Positions 19,344 to 29,117 of a stretch of DNA of 64,000 nucleotides are shown here, piece by piece. Where the stretch lies: the NCBI RefSeq assembly GCF_009828585.1, contig NZ_WSRZ01000009.1, positions 62,001 to 126,000 on the forward strand, given 5' to 3'. The position numbers and the translations under genes were made by a program. This DNA is from Shewanella litoralis. Lineage in GTDB: Bacteria; Pseudomonadota; Gammaproteobacteria; Enterobacterales; Shewanellaceae. The notes beneath the pieces were generated by a model that saw only the letters and a list, made by a program, of their open reading frames with translations, made no database searches and had not been told where the DNA came from. Within the stretch, counting starts at the first letter, position 1. Every line of letters starts with the position of its first letter.

Positions 19344-20234
19344 CTAATGGCTTTCGTCATGAAAGCTTTTGAGGATCCAGTCGATAAGCAGCTGCACTTC
19401 AGGGCGCTGTTGTTCGTTCGTATGGCGGGTAAGGTAATAACGGTCATGGCTGTAAAGTGGGTGAGAGAAGAGTGGAATAAGGGTGTTGTTATCAAACCAG
19501 GCCTGGCTAATGGGCAGTGGGATTAATGCCACTCCTAGCCCTTGCTCTGCGGCGCGGGCGACACTGAACATACTGTCTAATTGTATAATTTGTTTGGGCT
19601 TGAATTGATCAAAACCGACATTTTCAGCCCATTGATGCCAGGCGTAAGGTCTGGCTTTATGCAGTATTAATGGCACTTTTGTCAGTGCTTTAAAGCCTTG
19701 AGAAGACAGTTCACTGTGTAGCTTTGGGTTGCACGCCGGGATATACGTGATGGGAAATAAATCGTAAACATTGGCACTGGGTTGTTGCTTACCAGACAGC
19801 ATAATCGACACATCGGTATGCTTAATCACGTCACTGCGCGACTTAATGGTTTCAAGTTTTAGATTGATATTAGGGTATTTAGATGACCAGCCAATGAGCT
19901 TTGGCATAAACAATTCACTGGCAAAAAATTCGGGCATGGAAATGCTCACTTCAAGCATTCGGTCCGACTGATTAAACTCGCTAACCGTATTGACCAGTTG
20001 CTGCATCACCGGCTCAATGGCTTGATAAAAGCGTGCACCGACTTCGGTTAAAGCTATTGAGCGCGTTTGGCGAATAAACAAACTTTGGTTTAATGTTTCT
20101 TCTAGCTGTTTAATTTGATGACTTACCGCAGAAGGCGTTAAATACAGCTTTTTAGCCGTTTCTTTAAAACTTAAGCATTCCGCCGCAACGCAAAAACAGC
20201 GTAAACCGCGCATAGAAGTGTGTAAAGGCAGCAT
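19344..20234 (-). CDS. LysR-family transcriptional regulator (GcvA-like)
   Basis: A 296-residue LysR-type regulator. The N-terminal winged helix-turn-helix is plain: LRCFCVAAECLSFKETAKKL then LTPSAVSHQIKQLEETLNQ (about residues 10-50) and FIRQTRSIALTEVGARFY. The rest is a periplasmic-binding-like effector domain. The sequence MLPLHTSMRGLRCFCVAAE resembles the GcvA/AmpR subgroup. Target and effector are unknown, as both neighbours are on unrelated units: a broken membrane-protein gene downstream and a lipoprotein gene upstream on the same strand. Confidence 0.9.
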   Translation of the reverse strand: MLPLHTSMRGLRCFCVAAECLSFKETAKKLYLTPSAVSHQIKQLEETLNQSLFIRQTRSIALTEVGARFYQAIEPVMQQLVNTVSEFNQSDRMLEVSISMPEFFASELFMPKLIGWSSKYPNINLKLETIKSRSDVIKHTDVSIMLSGKQQPSANVYDLFPITYIPACNPKLHSELSSQGFKALTKVPLILHKARPYAWHQWAENVGFDQFKPKQIIQLDSMFSVARAAEQGLGVALIPLPISQAWFDNNTLIPLFSHPLYSHDRYYLTRHTNEQQRPEVQLLIDWILKSFHDESH

Positions 20235-20572
20235 TCAATTCTCAACAACAGTAAATGACTTGGTATAGGGTAAATGACACGGATGACAATCGTCGGTGGG
20301 TGATTATCAGTCACTCACATTGTCACTAAACTCAAATGGTCATTTAGCTCAAATTGACAGCTAAACTGATTTGACAACGATTTAGCGGGCCAATGATTAT
20401 TGCAGCAAAGATCAGACCATAGTTTAATATAATTTTAAAACAATATGTTAACTCATCTAATTGATAGGTTATTGGGTCGAGATGGTGCCTGTCAGATAAG
20501 TATGCGCACCACAGTAGTGCAGTATCGGTTTGGTAGTATCAAGCAGGGCTAGTGCTTAGTGAGTATTATCGA
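20235..20572. other. intergenic region upstream of the LysR gene
   Basis: An A/T-rich gap between two minus-strand genes. An inverted repeat TTTAGCT (20343-20349) and AGCTAAA (20359-20365) lies about 110 bases before the LysR start and could be an autoregulatory site, but LysR boxes are too loose for a firm call. No clear terminator for the upstream lipoprotein gene is seen. Confidence 0.3.
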
Positions 20573-20974
20573 CTAGAAATAAAGTGTTTCTTTTGGCTCG
20601 CCATCAATAAAGATGTCGCACTTGTCAGCAGTGCTGTTTTTCGCTGATTGCACAATACTGGCTACCACGCCAAAAGCACCACCTTGATCGCCTAAAACAG
20701 AACCAAAATAGCAATCGCCTTTAACCGCCATACCTTTGTATTTAGCGTTAAGGTGTTGAGTTGGTGTCATTGGTGGAAATTGACCCTGCATAATGGCGTC
20801 GCCATTAGCAATAAGTTGCAGTTTGTTTTTTTCTTTGTCATATATGCCACCAAAAATGATGGTTTGATCATTCACTACAACGGTTTTATTTTGTGCCACG
20901 ATAGGCGGTTTAGCTGCACAAGCAGTAAGAAGCACGCCTGCGGTTAAAGTAGAAAGTACATAAAGTTTGCGCAT
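20573..20974 (-). CDS. small hypothetical lipoprotein
   Basis: A 133-residue protein with a lipoprotein signal peptide: MRKLYVLSTLTAGVLLTACA has a lipobox LTAC with the acceptor Cys at residue 19. The mature part is small, beta-like and has two further cysteines (DCYFGS and DKCDIF) that may pair. I do not recognise the family. AGGAA lies six bases before the ATG. A lone gene between LysR and the Ig-like lipoprotein gene. Confidence 0.75.
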   Translation of the reverse strand: MRKLYVLSTLTAGVLLTACAAKPPIVAQNKTVVVNDQTIIFGGIYDKEKNKLQLIANGDAIMQGQFPPMTPTQHLNAKYKGMAVKGDCYFGSVLGDQGGAFGVVASIVQSAKNSTADKCDIFIDGEPKETLYF

Positions 20975-21138
20975 TATTGTTCCTTAGTATGCGTCGAAAG
21001 ACGTTTGTCTGTCTTTCGTATAAATAAACTAGCCCTGTTTATTAAATTGGATTGATTGAAAAGCAGTTGAGATACAGCAATAACACTTTTACCGTATTTC
21101 TGTCGCCATTGTAACAACTTATCAACGAATGCCAACCA

Positions 21139-21167
21139 CAAAAAAGCCTGCTTATTCAGCAGGCTTT
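21139..21167 (-). terminator. rho-independent terminator of the Ig-like lipoprotein gene
   Basis: Perfect 10-bp arms AAAGCCTGCT (21143-21152) and AGCAGGCTTT (21158-21167) around a 5-base loop; on the minus strand the stem runs into TTTTTT. It lies 20 bases after the stop at 21188. Confidence 0.85.
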
Positions 21168-21187
21168 AGATTTCTGTATGTTAAAAA

Positions 21188-23668
21188 CTACGATAAGGTA
21201 ACAAAAAAGCTCAAGGTCGTAACCACACCTTTTGGTGTTGTTGCGTTTAAGGTAACCTGGCTAATACCCGATGCGTCTTCATTTTTAAGAGTAAAAGAGG
21301 TTGATGTACCGCCAGCGGCGTTCATGCTTGGTACTGTGTAACCGTCAAACTGTAAGTCACCCAATGTGCTTGTGACTGTTAGCGTGGTGCCCGCGGGTAA
21401 TATTTGGTTAGCACTGTCAGCGAGTTGCACCTTAAATGTCGCGGTACTGCCGTTGGCTATTGCTTGAACATCACTATTGTAGTCATTAATGACGGTACCA
21501 TTTTGACTCACGGTAAAGTTGGCCGCTGACCCTGACATGGTTAACACTAAGGCTTTACGGATATACGTGGTCATGGCCGTGCTGTCGCATAAACTGCCCT
21601 GGCACTGTGGACCATTAAACACACCGTCAGCGGCTTGATAAGCGCTGCTTGATTTTGTATTGAAATACACCTCAGCAGATTGACGATCGCCCGACTCATT
21701 GTCATCTCTAAAGGCATCAGGTAAATCAACAAAACCGCCAGTATTATAGGTTTCAACATCCATACCGTTGCCACTACAAGCAACAAGTGTCGACCCGCTT
21801 AAGCAGCCATTAACCGCAACGCCGTCAGTATCATCAAATACATTGTTGCCATTGGTGTCGAAGAAGGTCTCGTGGCCAAGAGCATAAGCCAAAATGGTGA
21901 TGCGATGATCGCTGACTCGTGGTGATGCAGATGTCCAGGTCACGTTACATGTCCCGCTTACGATACTACATGATGGCTCAATTTGACCGCCTTCTGCGGT
22001 AAAGTTAACCGTGGTGTCGTCTGGTGCTGGGTTACCAAAACTGTCTGATGCATAAACCGTCATGGTGACAGCTTCGCCATTGTAATCGCCAGCTTCAGGG
22101 TTAGATGTCGATACTGAAATACTAAAACCCAATTGCTGTGGCAAACCCGTATTGACAGTTAATAGTTCTGATTGGCTGGTAATCGTATTGCCTGTGTCGG
22201 CGTCGCTTGTTGATGCCATGACACGAACAGGAGTTGGCACAGTTCCCGCTTGCACGCGAACACTGACTAAGCCTTCTGAATTACTGATGCTGCTGTCTGT
22301 TGTCTCGTTATTTGAAAACTGTAACCCACCCACTGTGGTGTCGAGACTAAATTCAACTTCTTGCTGAGCTGCCGGTTGACCGTTGGCACTGCTAACCAGG
22401 AATGTCACCAAAGAAGACTCTGTTGTATTGGTACCACCAGAACCTTTAATACGTATTTGAGTGGGCTCTGCTGACACAAAGCTTATATTTGATAATGTTT
22501 GGCGTGCTAACGTAAATGGCAGGCTAGCGCTTAAACTGACGTCATTAACGGTTGCTGTTGCCACAACGGTATCGCTACGTTGGCTATTGCCACTGCAACT
22601 GGTATCAGTAAACGTAGAACTTGCAGAGCCTGAGAGTGTGGTCACTGGCGAATCTAGACTGGCGTTTGCATTGGTATAACAATCAGAGCTAAAACTGATG
22701 CTGGTTGGGTTTTGTAAACGAGTAATTGTGCCATCTATTGCTTCAGTGACTAAAGTGGCTGTAACACCAAAAGTCCCGCCAGCGCTAATGGTATATTCGC
22801 TGCTGGTATCAGCTGTTAAGGTGGTGCCTAACGAGCCTTCAACAAAGACGCCGCTAGCATCAAAAAAGCCCATTTTTACGGTGCCATCAGTGGTGACATC
22901 GGTAGAGGCTAATACTTCATATGCGCTGGTGCTGGTGAGCGTGGTATCTTGATAATCTGTCGTTGCCGTGAGTAAACTCGCACCCAGCTCTGCATCCGTT
23001 GGCGTGAAATTAAGCGTCGCAATACCTGAGGTTTTAGTTAATGCGGTTGTTGGCGTTAACGAAGCGCTACCGGCATTAAAGGTCACTATTTGATTGGCAA
23101 TGCCGAGGTTATTGCTGTCGGTCAGTTGCGCGTTTAGCTGCACTGTGTCACCCACATTAAAACGGGTAATCGCACCATTAGCGTCACTAATCGATACCGT
23201 AAAGTTGATTGCTTCTACAGGTACTGTAGTGGTGTATTCTTTAAACTGGTAATTACGGCTGGCACTGACGGCATCAGCATCATCTGGCGTATAGGTCACG
23301 CTTAACGTGCCCGCCTCTGTGCTGGTGGAGCTGACGATTGTTGAGGCTATACCGCTAGAGTTTGTTAATACAGACGCTGTGCTTAGCGTGCCATTACTGG
23401 TACTAAATTCAATGAGTGCACCGCTAACATTAGCGTTACCCAATTTAAGCTGTGCGACCGCACAAAAGCTGGTTTCGATATCAAAAATTAAACTGTCGGT
23501 ACTGGTATCGCATTGGCCATTGACCACATTTTGATAACTGACCGACACGTTGTAACTGTCGTCTGATGTATCTGAATCGGTGCCATCAGCGGCACCGTTA
23601 CAACCTGTCAATACCAACATTGAAGCAAAAGATAAAAAAAGTGCACGTATCGTTGTTTCAAGCCGCAT
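21188..23668 (-). CDS. large lipoprotein with bacterial Ig-like (Big-1/invasin-type) repeats
   Basis: An 826-residue surface-type protein. The N-terminus has a lipobox (MLVLTGC, Cys near residue 23) after a short signal. The body is Thr/Ser/Asn/Asp-rich with repeated Ig-like units of about 90-100 residues, marked by phrases such as FNVGDTVQLNAQLTDSNNLG, TVYASDSFGNPAPDDTTVNF and DTNGNNVFDDTDG (a possible calcium-binding loop). Such proteins usually act in adhesion or as cell-surface scaffolds. Start chosen at 23668 because AAGGA lies upstream of that ATG and overlaps an ATG three codons earlier. It lies 45 bases downstream of yjgA on the same strand and may share its transcript. Confidence 0.85.
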   Translation of the reverse strand: MRLETTIRALFLSFASMLVLTGCNGAADGTDSDTSDDSYNVSVSYQNVVNGQCDTSTDSLIFDIETSFCAVAQLKLGNANVSGALIEFSTSNGTLSTASVLTNSSGIASTIVSSTSTEAGTLSVTYTPDDADAVSASRNYQFKEYTTTVPVEAINFTVSISDANGAITRFNVGDTVQLNAQLTDSNNLGIANQIVTFNAGSASLTPTTALTKTSGIATLNFTPTDAELGASLLTATTDYQDTTLTSTSAYEVLASTDVTTDGTVKMGFFDASGVFVEGSLGTTLTADTSSEYTISAGGTFGVTATLVTEAIDGTITRLQNPTSISFSSDCYTNANASLDSPVTTLSGSASSTFTDTSCSGNSQRSDTVVATATVNDVSLSASLPFTLARQTLSNISFVSAEPTQIRIKGSGGTNTTESSLVTFLVSSANGQPAAQQEVEFSLDTTVGGLQFSNNETTDSSISNSEGLVSVRVQAGTVPTPVRVMASTSDADTGNTITSQSELLTVNTGLPQQLGFSISVSTSNPEAGDYNGEAVTMTVYASDSFGNPAPDDTTVNFTAEGGQIEPSCSIVSGTCNVTWTSASPRVSDHRITILAYALGHETFFDTNGNNVFDDTDGVAVNGCLSGSTLVACSGNGMDVETYNTGGFVDLPDAFRDDNESGDRQSAEVYFNTKSSSAYQAADGVFNGPQCQGSLCDSTAMTTYIRKALVLTMSGSAANFTVSQNGTVINDYNSDVQAIANGSTATFKVQLADSANQILPAGTTLTVTSTLGDLQFDGYTVPSMNAAGGTSTSFTLKNEDASGISQVTLNATTPKGVVTTLSFFVTLS

Positions 23669-23713
23669 TAGCAACATCCTTATTTGATTAATCAGATAAA
23701 TAGAGAGCAGATC

Positions 23714-24247
23714 CTAATCTTTAATTTCAGAGCGTAAATACTTATATAGCTCTTTTGACGACTTTGATTCTGGGCCTTTGGCTAATTCTTTATTTGCCTG
23801 GCGGATCAATTGACGTAATTTTTGACGGTCTAATTGTGGATATTGGTCCAATAAGCTTTGAACTTCATCGTCACCATTAGCCAATAAGCGCTCACGCATT
23901 TTTTCAAAAATCTGTATTTGAGCTGCTTCATTATTGTTTTTGTTCAACACTTTATCGAGTGCTGCTTCAATAGGTTCATGCTCAAATCCGCGCATCAATT
24001 TACCAATATATTGTAAATGACGACGATAGGCTTCAGTTTTTTGTTTGATCAGTTTTGTTTTTAGAATCGCATCATATAGAAATTCATCTAAATCCATTTT
24101 GTCTAATTGAGTTTTGCTCAGCGCCACTAGACGCATGCCAAGTGCTTGAGCATCCTCACTTTCTTTTTTAACGCCTGTTCTGCTGACATAGTTGTCATCA
24201 TTATCATAGGGCTGCTGAAACAGTTCAGAATCGCCAACAATCTTCAT
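23714..24247 (-). CDS. yjgA: YjgA/DarP, 50S ribosome-associated protein
   Basis: A 177-residue, highly charged, alpha-helical protein of the YjgA (DUF615) family. E. coli YjgA, renamed DarP, binds late 50S precursors and helps peptidyl-transferase centre maturation. Recognisable are LVALSKTQLDKMDLDEFLYD near residue 40, AYRRHLQYIGKLMR near 70 and RQLIRQANKELAKGP near 150. I placed the start at the MKIVGDSELF methionine because GAGG lies upstream and the family starts about there; the frame stays open 13 codons further. Divergent from pmbA, as in E. coli. Confidence 0.93.
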   Translation of the reverse strand: MKIVGDSELFQQPYDNDDNYVSRTGVKKESEDAQALGMRLVALSKTQLDKMDLDEFLYDAILKTKLIKQKTEAYRRHLQYIGKLMRGFEHEPIEAALDKVLNKNNNEAAQIQIFEKMRERLLANGDDEVQSLLDQYPQLDRQKLRQLIRQANKELAKGPESKSSKELYKYLRSEIKD

Positions 24248-24394
24248 AGTCTTAAACCTCGAGTCAATATGCCTTAATGATAGCATTTATTTGGCATTGA
24301 ATATGCAGATTTTATTCAAGATAACGGGTTGGTTATCAATCGCCATTTTAATTTGATATGCTAGCGGCAATTAGACTAATTAAAGAGTAAATTT

Positions 24395-25774
24395 GTGGCT
24401 TCTCATCCTTCTTCAGCGCCTAGCGCCAGTGAAACAACACCTAGAATTGATTCTGAATTATCGGCACTAAAAGATGCCGTAGCCGTTGCATTAGAGTACG
24501 CCAAACAGTTGGGCACTACTGCAGCAGAAGTCGCCATTAGCAAGCAACAAGGTTTGTCGGTATCAACCCGCGAAAAAGAAGTCGAAACGGTCGAATTTAA
24601 TAAAGATGGTGCATTAGGGATTACCATTTACCGTGATGGCCGCAAAGGTAACTCTTCAACCTCAGATTTAAGCCCAGAGGCTATCCGTGAAGCCGTAAGA
24701 GCGGCAGATGGTATTGCTAAATATACCTCAGAAGACCCATTCAGTGGTTTGGCCGATCCTGCGTTAATGGCCCAAGATATTCGTGATTTACAGCTGTATC
24801 ATCCACAAGATATAGATGCGGAAGAATTAGCAAAACTGGCAATCCGTGCTGAAGCGGCTAGCTTGTCGGTAGACAGTCGTATCCGCAATTCAGACGGTGC
24901 TACCGCCAACGCACACACCGCGGCTAAAGTGTATGGTAACAGCCATGGTTTTTTAAACGGATATTGTAGTTCGCGTTACAGCTTAAGTTGTGTGGTGATT
25001 GGTGAAGAATCTGACGGCAATATGCAACGTGATTATGATTATACCGTTGCCCGTAAATACCAGGACTTATTGGCGCCAGAGTTTGTAGGCCAACAAGCGG
25101 CAAACAAAACCTTAAGTCGTTTAGATGCGCGTAAAATTGCCACGGCAAAAATGCCAGTATTATTTGCACCAGAAATTGCTACCGGTCTAATGGGCCATCT
25201 CATTGGTGCAATTAGTGGTAGCAGTATTTACCGAAAGTCGAGCTTCTTGCTTGATGCCCTTAACACCCAAATATTTCCTGACTGGTTTAGCATTGAAGAA
25301 CAACCGCATTTATCAGGCGCATTGGCCAGTGCTAATTACGACAGTGAAGGTGTCGCCACCCAAGATCGCCGTATTATTGATCGTGGCAACCTAGAGACAT
25401 ACTTATTAACCAGTTATTCAGCACGGAAACTCGGTATGACCAATACAGGTCATGCCGGCGGTATCTATAATTGGACCTTAAGCCACACCAATCAAACATT
25501 TGATGACTTGGTTAAAGCAATGAACACGGGTTTGATTGTGACCGAAGTGATGGGCCAAGGCGTTAATGGGGTTACGGGTGATTATTCTCGCGGCGCAGCG
25601 GGTTTTTATGTTGAAAACGGCGAAGTGATGTACCCAGTAGAAGAGATTACCATTGCGGGTAATTTAAAAGACATGTTTAAAGGCATTCAGGGCATAGGTA
25701 AAGATCGCGACTTACGTTCATCTATTCGTACTGGTGGTATTTTGCTCAGTGAAATGAAGATTGCCGGCAACTAA
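24395..25774 (+). CDS. pmbA: metalloprotease subunit PmbA/TldE
   Basis: PmbA (TldE) is the partner of TldD in the heterodimeric TldD/E protease; it shares the fold but lacks the HExxxH zinc motif, and none is seen here. The 459 residues include VSTREKEVETVEFNKDGALG near residue 55, HAGGIYNWTLSHTNQTFDDL near 350 and the C-terminal EITIAGNLKDMFKGIQGIG. The start is a GTG with AAAGAG upstream; the first 20 or so residues are Ser/Ala-rich and probably not conserved. Paired in function with tldD at 11200-12648. Confidence 0.95.
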   Translation: MASHPSSAPSASETTPRIDSELSALKDAVAVALEYAKQLGTTAAEVAISKQQGLSVSTREKEVETVEFNKDGALGITIYRDGRKGNSSTSDLSPEAIREAVRAADGIAKYTSEDPFSGLADPALMAQDIRDLQLYHPQDIDAEELAKLAIRAEAASLSVDSRIRNSDGATANAHTAAKVYGNSHGFLNGYCSSRYSLSCVVIGEESDGNMQRDYDYTVARKYQDLLAPEFVGQQAANKTLSRLDARKIATAKMPVLFAPEIATGLMGHLIGAISGSSIYRKSSFLLDALNTQIFPDWFSIEEQPHLSGALASANYDSEGVATQDRRIIDRGNLETYLLTSYSARKLGMTNTGHAGGIYNWTLSHTNQTFDDLVKAMNTGLIVTEVMGQGVNGVTGDYSRGAAGFYVENGEVMYPVEEITIAGNLKDMFKGIQGIGKDRDLRSSIRTGGILLSEMKIAGN

Positions 25775-25853
25775 TTTTTTACAAAAGGCCTAAGGTAAGC
25801 GAATTATCGCAGCGCTGTTAAATATTAGTTTGAGTTAATATATCTATTTAAGA

Positions 25854-25882
25854 CCTCTTATCGGCCGATAAGGGGTTTTTTT
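25854..25882 (+). terminator. rho-independent terminator after pmbA
   Basis: A 16-base palindrome CTTATCGG/CCGATAAG with flanking CC/GG pairs, followed by TTTTTTT, starting 80 bases after the pmbA stop. Confidence 0.85.
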
Positions 25883-26000
25883 ATAACCAAAATTAACCAT
25901 CTTGACGCTTTATATATCTACTTTACCTTTCTTGACAGTCGTTTACGCATACAAAGAGTCATAATACTGCAAATGTAGCTAAGCGGTTAATGGAGTAATT

Positions 26001-27371
26001 ATGTTTAACAAGAAAGTAAGCCGATTGATAATCATGTCAACGGTTGGAGCAGCACTTTTAGGGTGTGGCTCTGATAGTTCTGATAGCAGTAGCAGCGATG
26101 TTGCTTATGTACAATATTATAATGCGTCGCCTAACAGCACCTCAACATCGTTAGTACTCGATGACTATGCTTACACCGCAATCGACTTTGCTGATGCGAT
26201 GCCTCGTTACGGTTACAGTGTGGGGAGCGCAGATTTAGAGATATACGGCCAGGATGAAGACAGCGAAACGGTGACGGTTTACAGTGATACTGTAAGTTTA
26301 GAGACGGACGATAACCATTTGTTCGTATTATACGGAGATTACCTTGACCCACAATTACTGGATATAAACTACAACCGCGATGATATGGACGAGCTTAACG
26401 CGGATGATGATTACGAATACAGTAAAATGCAGGTGCTTATTGCCAACGTAGCTACTGATGAAGGCACATTTGACGCGTATATCTCTCTTGATACTCAAAG
26501 TATTGATGATGCGGTAATGATAGGCAGTGCGACTTATGGCACCTATACCGACTCAACTATTCTTGATACCGACGATTATATTGTGTACCTCACAACTGCG
26601 GGTACTAAAGATGTGGTTTATACGACCGGCAGCATGGATCTCACCACCGAAACGGTTTACAAATTCGTGATCCGTAACAGCTTTGGTGCAGGTGACATAA
26701 AAGTCACTATCGACAGTGTAGATTCAACGACAACACCAGATAACTATGCAGCGTTAGAAGCCACTGCAGATTACCGCGTGTTTAACGGACTTGAAACGCA
26801 AAATATTGATATTGATGTAACCAGTAAGCAAGAAACTCAGTATTTATATGATGTTGCATCTTTTGCGGTAACAGATTACCAATCAACGTCGTTTAACGAT
26901 TATGGTATTACGGTTAAAGACGCCACCAGTAAAACCAAGTTATTCGATAATTTATTGGTTACCTTTAACCAGGATGATGTTAAATCGCTACTGATTTATC
27001 AAAAAGCCGACAGTTCTGTTAAAGGCATGGTTATCTCTCAAGACTTACGTCCACGTGCATACGAATATAAAGTCGATGTTGTTAATTTATCGTATGATTA
27101 CGATGACTTAACGGTGTACTTTGTTCGTGACTCAGAAACCATTGAAACTGCAGAATACACCCTGACGGACTTAGACTTTGTTGAACAACAAAGCTTAACG
27201 TTACCTTCTGACGACTATGAAATTAACATCGTCTATGAAGACGACAACGGCACGCAAACATTGGTGTATCAGTCAGAATCACTGAGTATAAGTGGTGGCA
27301 ACAACTTTACCTTTGTACTGTCGCCAGACACAGAAAGTGCGCTAGGACATCGATTAACCTCGTTGCAGTAA
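26001..27371 (+). CDS. DUF4397-type lipoprotein
   Basis: A 456-residue secreted protein with a lipobox (AALLGCGSDSS, Cys near residue 22) and a Ser/Asp linker. The body holds repeats of the DUF4397 kind, starting VQYYNASPNSTSTSLVLDDY and continuing with VFNGLETQNIDIDVTSKQE. It is very rich in Asp, Tyr and Thr and so acidic, as often in marine surface proteins. Function unknown; the fold is predicted to be beta sandwiches. GGAG lies five bases before ATG. A single-gene unit ended by the hairpin at 27446-27477. Confidence 0.82.
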   Translation: MFNKKVSRLIIMSTVGAALLGCGSDSSDSSSSDVAYVQYYNASPNSTSTSLVLDDYAYTAIDFADAMPRYGYSVGSADLEIYGQDEDSETVTVYSDTVSLETDDNHLFVLYGDYLDPQLLDINYNRDDMDELNADDDYEYSKMQVLIANVATDEGTFDAYISLDTQSIDDAVMIGSATYGTYTDSTILDTDDYIVYLTTAGTKDVVYTTGSMDLTTETVYKFVIRNSFGAGDIKVTIDSVDSTTTPDNYAALEATADYRVFNGLETQNIDIDVTSKQETQYLYDVASFAVTDYQSTSFNDYGITVKDATSKTKLFDNLLVTFNQDDVKSLLIYQKADSSVKGMVISQDLRPRAYEYKVDVVNLSYDYDDLTVYFVRDSETIETAEYTLTDLDFVEQQSLTLPSDDYEINIVYEDDNGTQTLVYQSESLSISGGNNFTFVLSPDTESALGHRLTSLQ

Positions 27372-27445
27372 CTGAGCTTAAAACGGGTATCGATTACAAG
27401 ATGTCATTCGATACCAAAGCAGTAAATCAGCCAGTGTAAAACTAA

Positions 27446-27477
27446 AAAAGCCGATATCAGTGATATCGGCTTTTTTA
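27446..27477. terminator. bidirectional terminator
   Basis: AAAAAAGCCGATATCA and its complement TGATATCGGCTTTTTT face each other with one base between. It lies between the converging DUF4397 and rimO genes and has a T run on both strands. Confidence 0.88.
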
Positions 27478-27511
27478 TGAGATAACTCGCTATAACGCTA
27501 ATTTATCAAGG

Positions 27512-28930
27512 TTATTCGTCTTGATCATCGTCGACTTTAACGCCCCACACATCGTGCTCGTCGGCATGAATAATTTGTACCCAAACTTGGTCGCCTGGTT
27601 GCACGTCAAACTCGTCGGTTAAGTACACTTTACCGTCAATTTCTGGCGCGTCCATGTATGAGCGACCAATAGCACCTTCGGTGTTCACTTCATCAATTAA
27701 GACTAAATACTCTTGACCAATACGGGCTTGCAGCTTGTCGGCACTGATCTGTGCTTGAACCGCCATAAAGCGTTGTAATCGGTCTTCCATAACATCATCA
27801 GGTACATGATCTGGTAAATCGTTAGCTTTGGCACCTTTTACTGGCGAGTATTTAAAACAACCTACGCGATCAAGCTGTGCTTCTTCTAAAAAGTCTAATA
27901 GCTCTTCAAACTCTTCTTCGGTTTCCCCCGGGAAACCAACAATAAAGGTTGAACGAATCACTAATTCTGGGCAAATCTCGCGCCATTTAGTAATGCGTTC
28001 TAACACTTTGTCTGAGCTACCTGGGCGTTTCATCAATTTAAGGATGCGCTTGTTAGCATGCTGAAACGGAATATCTAAATACGGTAAAATACTGCCTTGC
28101 GCCATTAATGGAATAATGTCATCCACATGCGGGTAAGGGTACACATAGTGCAGGCGTACCCAAACACCTTGTTTGGCTAATTCTTCACAAAGCTGTTGCA
28201 TATGGGTTTTCACTGGCATGCCATCCCAAAATGCGGTTTTATGTTTTACGTCAACGCCATAAGCTGAGGTGTCTTGCGAAATGACTAATAGCTCTTTTAC
28301 GCCTGCGTTCACTAAACGCTGGGCTTCACCTAATACATCACCAATCGGGCGAGAGTCTAAATCACCACGCATTGACGGAATAATGCAGAAAGTACAACGA
28401 TGATTACAGCCTTCAGATATTTTCAAATAGGCGTAATGTTTTGGCGTGAGTTTGACGCCGTGATCTGGCACTAGGTCCATCAGTGGATTGTATTTTGGCT
28501 TTGCAACATGCAAGTGCACTTGTTTAAGCACTTCGTCATAAGCATGCGGGCCAGTTACGCCTAATACGTTAGGGTGTAGCTCAATGATTTCGTCTTTCTT
28601 AACGCCTAAACAGCCTGTTACCAGCACTTTACCGTTTGCGGCTAATGCTTCGCCGATGGTTTCTAACGATTCTTGTACCGCGCTGTCAATAAAGCCACAG
28701 GTATTAACAATAACGAGGTCGGCATCGTCATAACTGTTAGTTACGTCATAACCTTCGGTACGTAATTGGGTGAGGATCCGCTCTGAGTCGACGAGGTTTT
28801 TTGGACAGCCCAAGGAAACAAACCCGATTCGATTACCAGTGCTTGGAGTGCTTGGGCTGTTTGCTTCAAGGGTTTTGACTGGAATATCGAGCGTGGTGGT
28901 TTGTTTCGGTGTAAAAGTTTCAACTGTCAT
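27512..28930 (-). CDS. rimO: ribosomal protein S12 methylthiotransferase RimO
   Basis: RimO is a radical SAM enzyme that adds a methylthio group to the conserved Asp of ribosomal protein S12 (Asp89 in E. coli numbering). The three-domain order is clear: an N-terminal UPF0004 domain with [14 protein letters not shown] and VNTCGFID cysteines for one 4Fe-4S cluster, a radical SAM domain with [11 protein letters not shown] (CxxxCxxC) near residue 180, and a C-terminal TRAM domain. The roughly 30-residue N-terminal extension before [11 protein letters not shown] is longer than in E. coli. Length 472 residues. Confidence 0.96.
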   Translation of the reverse strand: MTVETFTPKQTTTLDIPVKTLEANSPSTPSTGNRIGFVSLGCPKNLVDSERILTQLRTEGYDVTNSYDDADLVIVNTCGFIDSAVQESLETIGEALAANGKVLVTGCLGVKKDEIIELHPNVLGVTGPHAYDEVLKQVHLHVAKPKYNPLMDLVPDHGVKLTPKHYAYLKISEGCNHRCTFCIIPSMRGDLDSRPIGDVLGEAQRLVNAGVKELLVISQDTSAYGVDVKHKTAFWDGMPVKTHMQQLCEELAKQGVWVRLHYVYPYPHVDDIIPLMAQGSILPYLDIPFQHANKRILKLMKRPGSSDKVLERITKWREICPELVIRSTFIVGFPGETEEEFEELLDFLEEAQLDRVGCFKYSPVKGAKANDLPDHVPDDVMEDRLQRFMAVQAQISADKLQARIGQEYLVLIDEVNTEGAIGRSYMDAPEIDGKVYLTDEFDVQPGDQVWVQIIHADEHDVWGVKVDDDQDE

Positions 28931-29052
28931 AAGATCTCACACATAGAGTTTGCGATTATCGTCGCGATAAAATTGCGCGGATTATACCTGAAAGTCGTAA
29001 AAGGTATAGATCCAATGTGGTTGAAAAGTATACTGCAAAAGCAGGGTGAGTA

Positions 29053-29086
29053 TAAAAACGGCGCGACATCTGTCGATGCCACGCCG
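29053..29086 (-). terminator. terminator of the chemoreceptor gene
   Basis: Imperfect 11-bp arms (29060-29070 and 29075-29085; GGCG/CGCC at the base, CATC/GATG at the top) with a TGTC loop. On the minus strand it is followed by GTTTTTAT. It lies about 30 bases past the MCP stop. Confidence 0.7.
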
Positions 29087-29117
29087 AAGGGGATTGCGCT
29101 CGTGTTAGTTGCTCACG

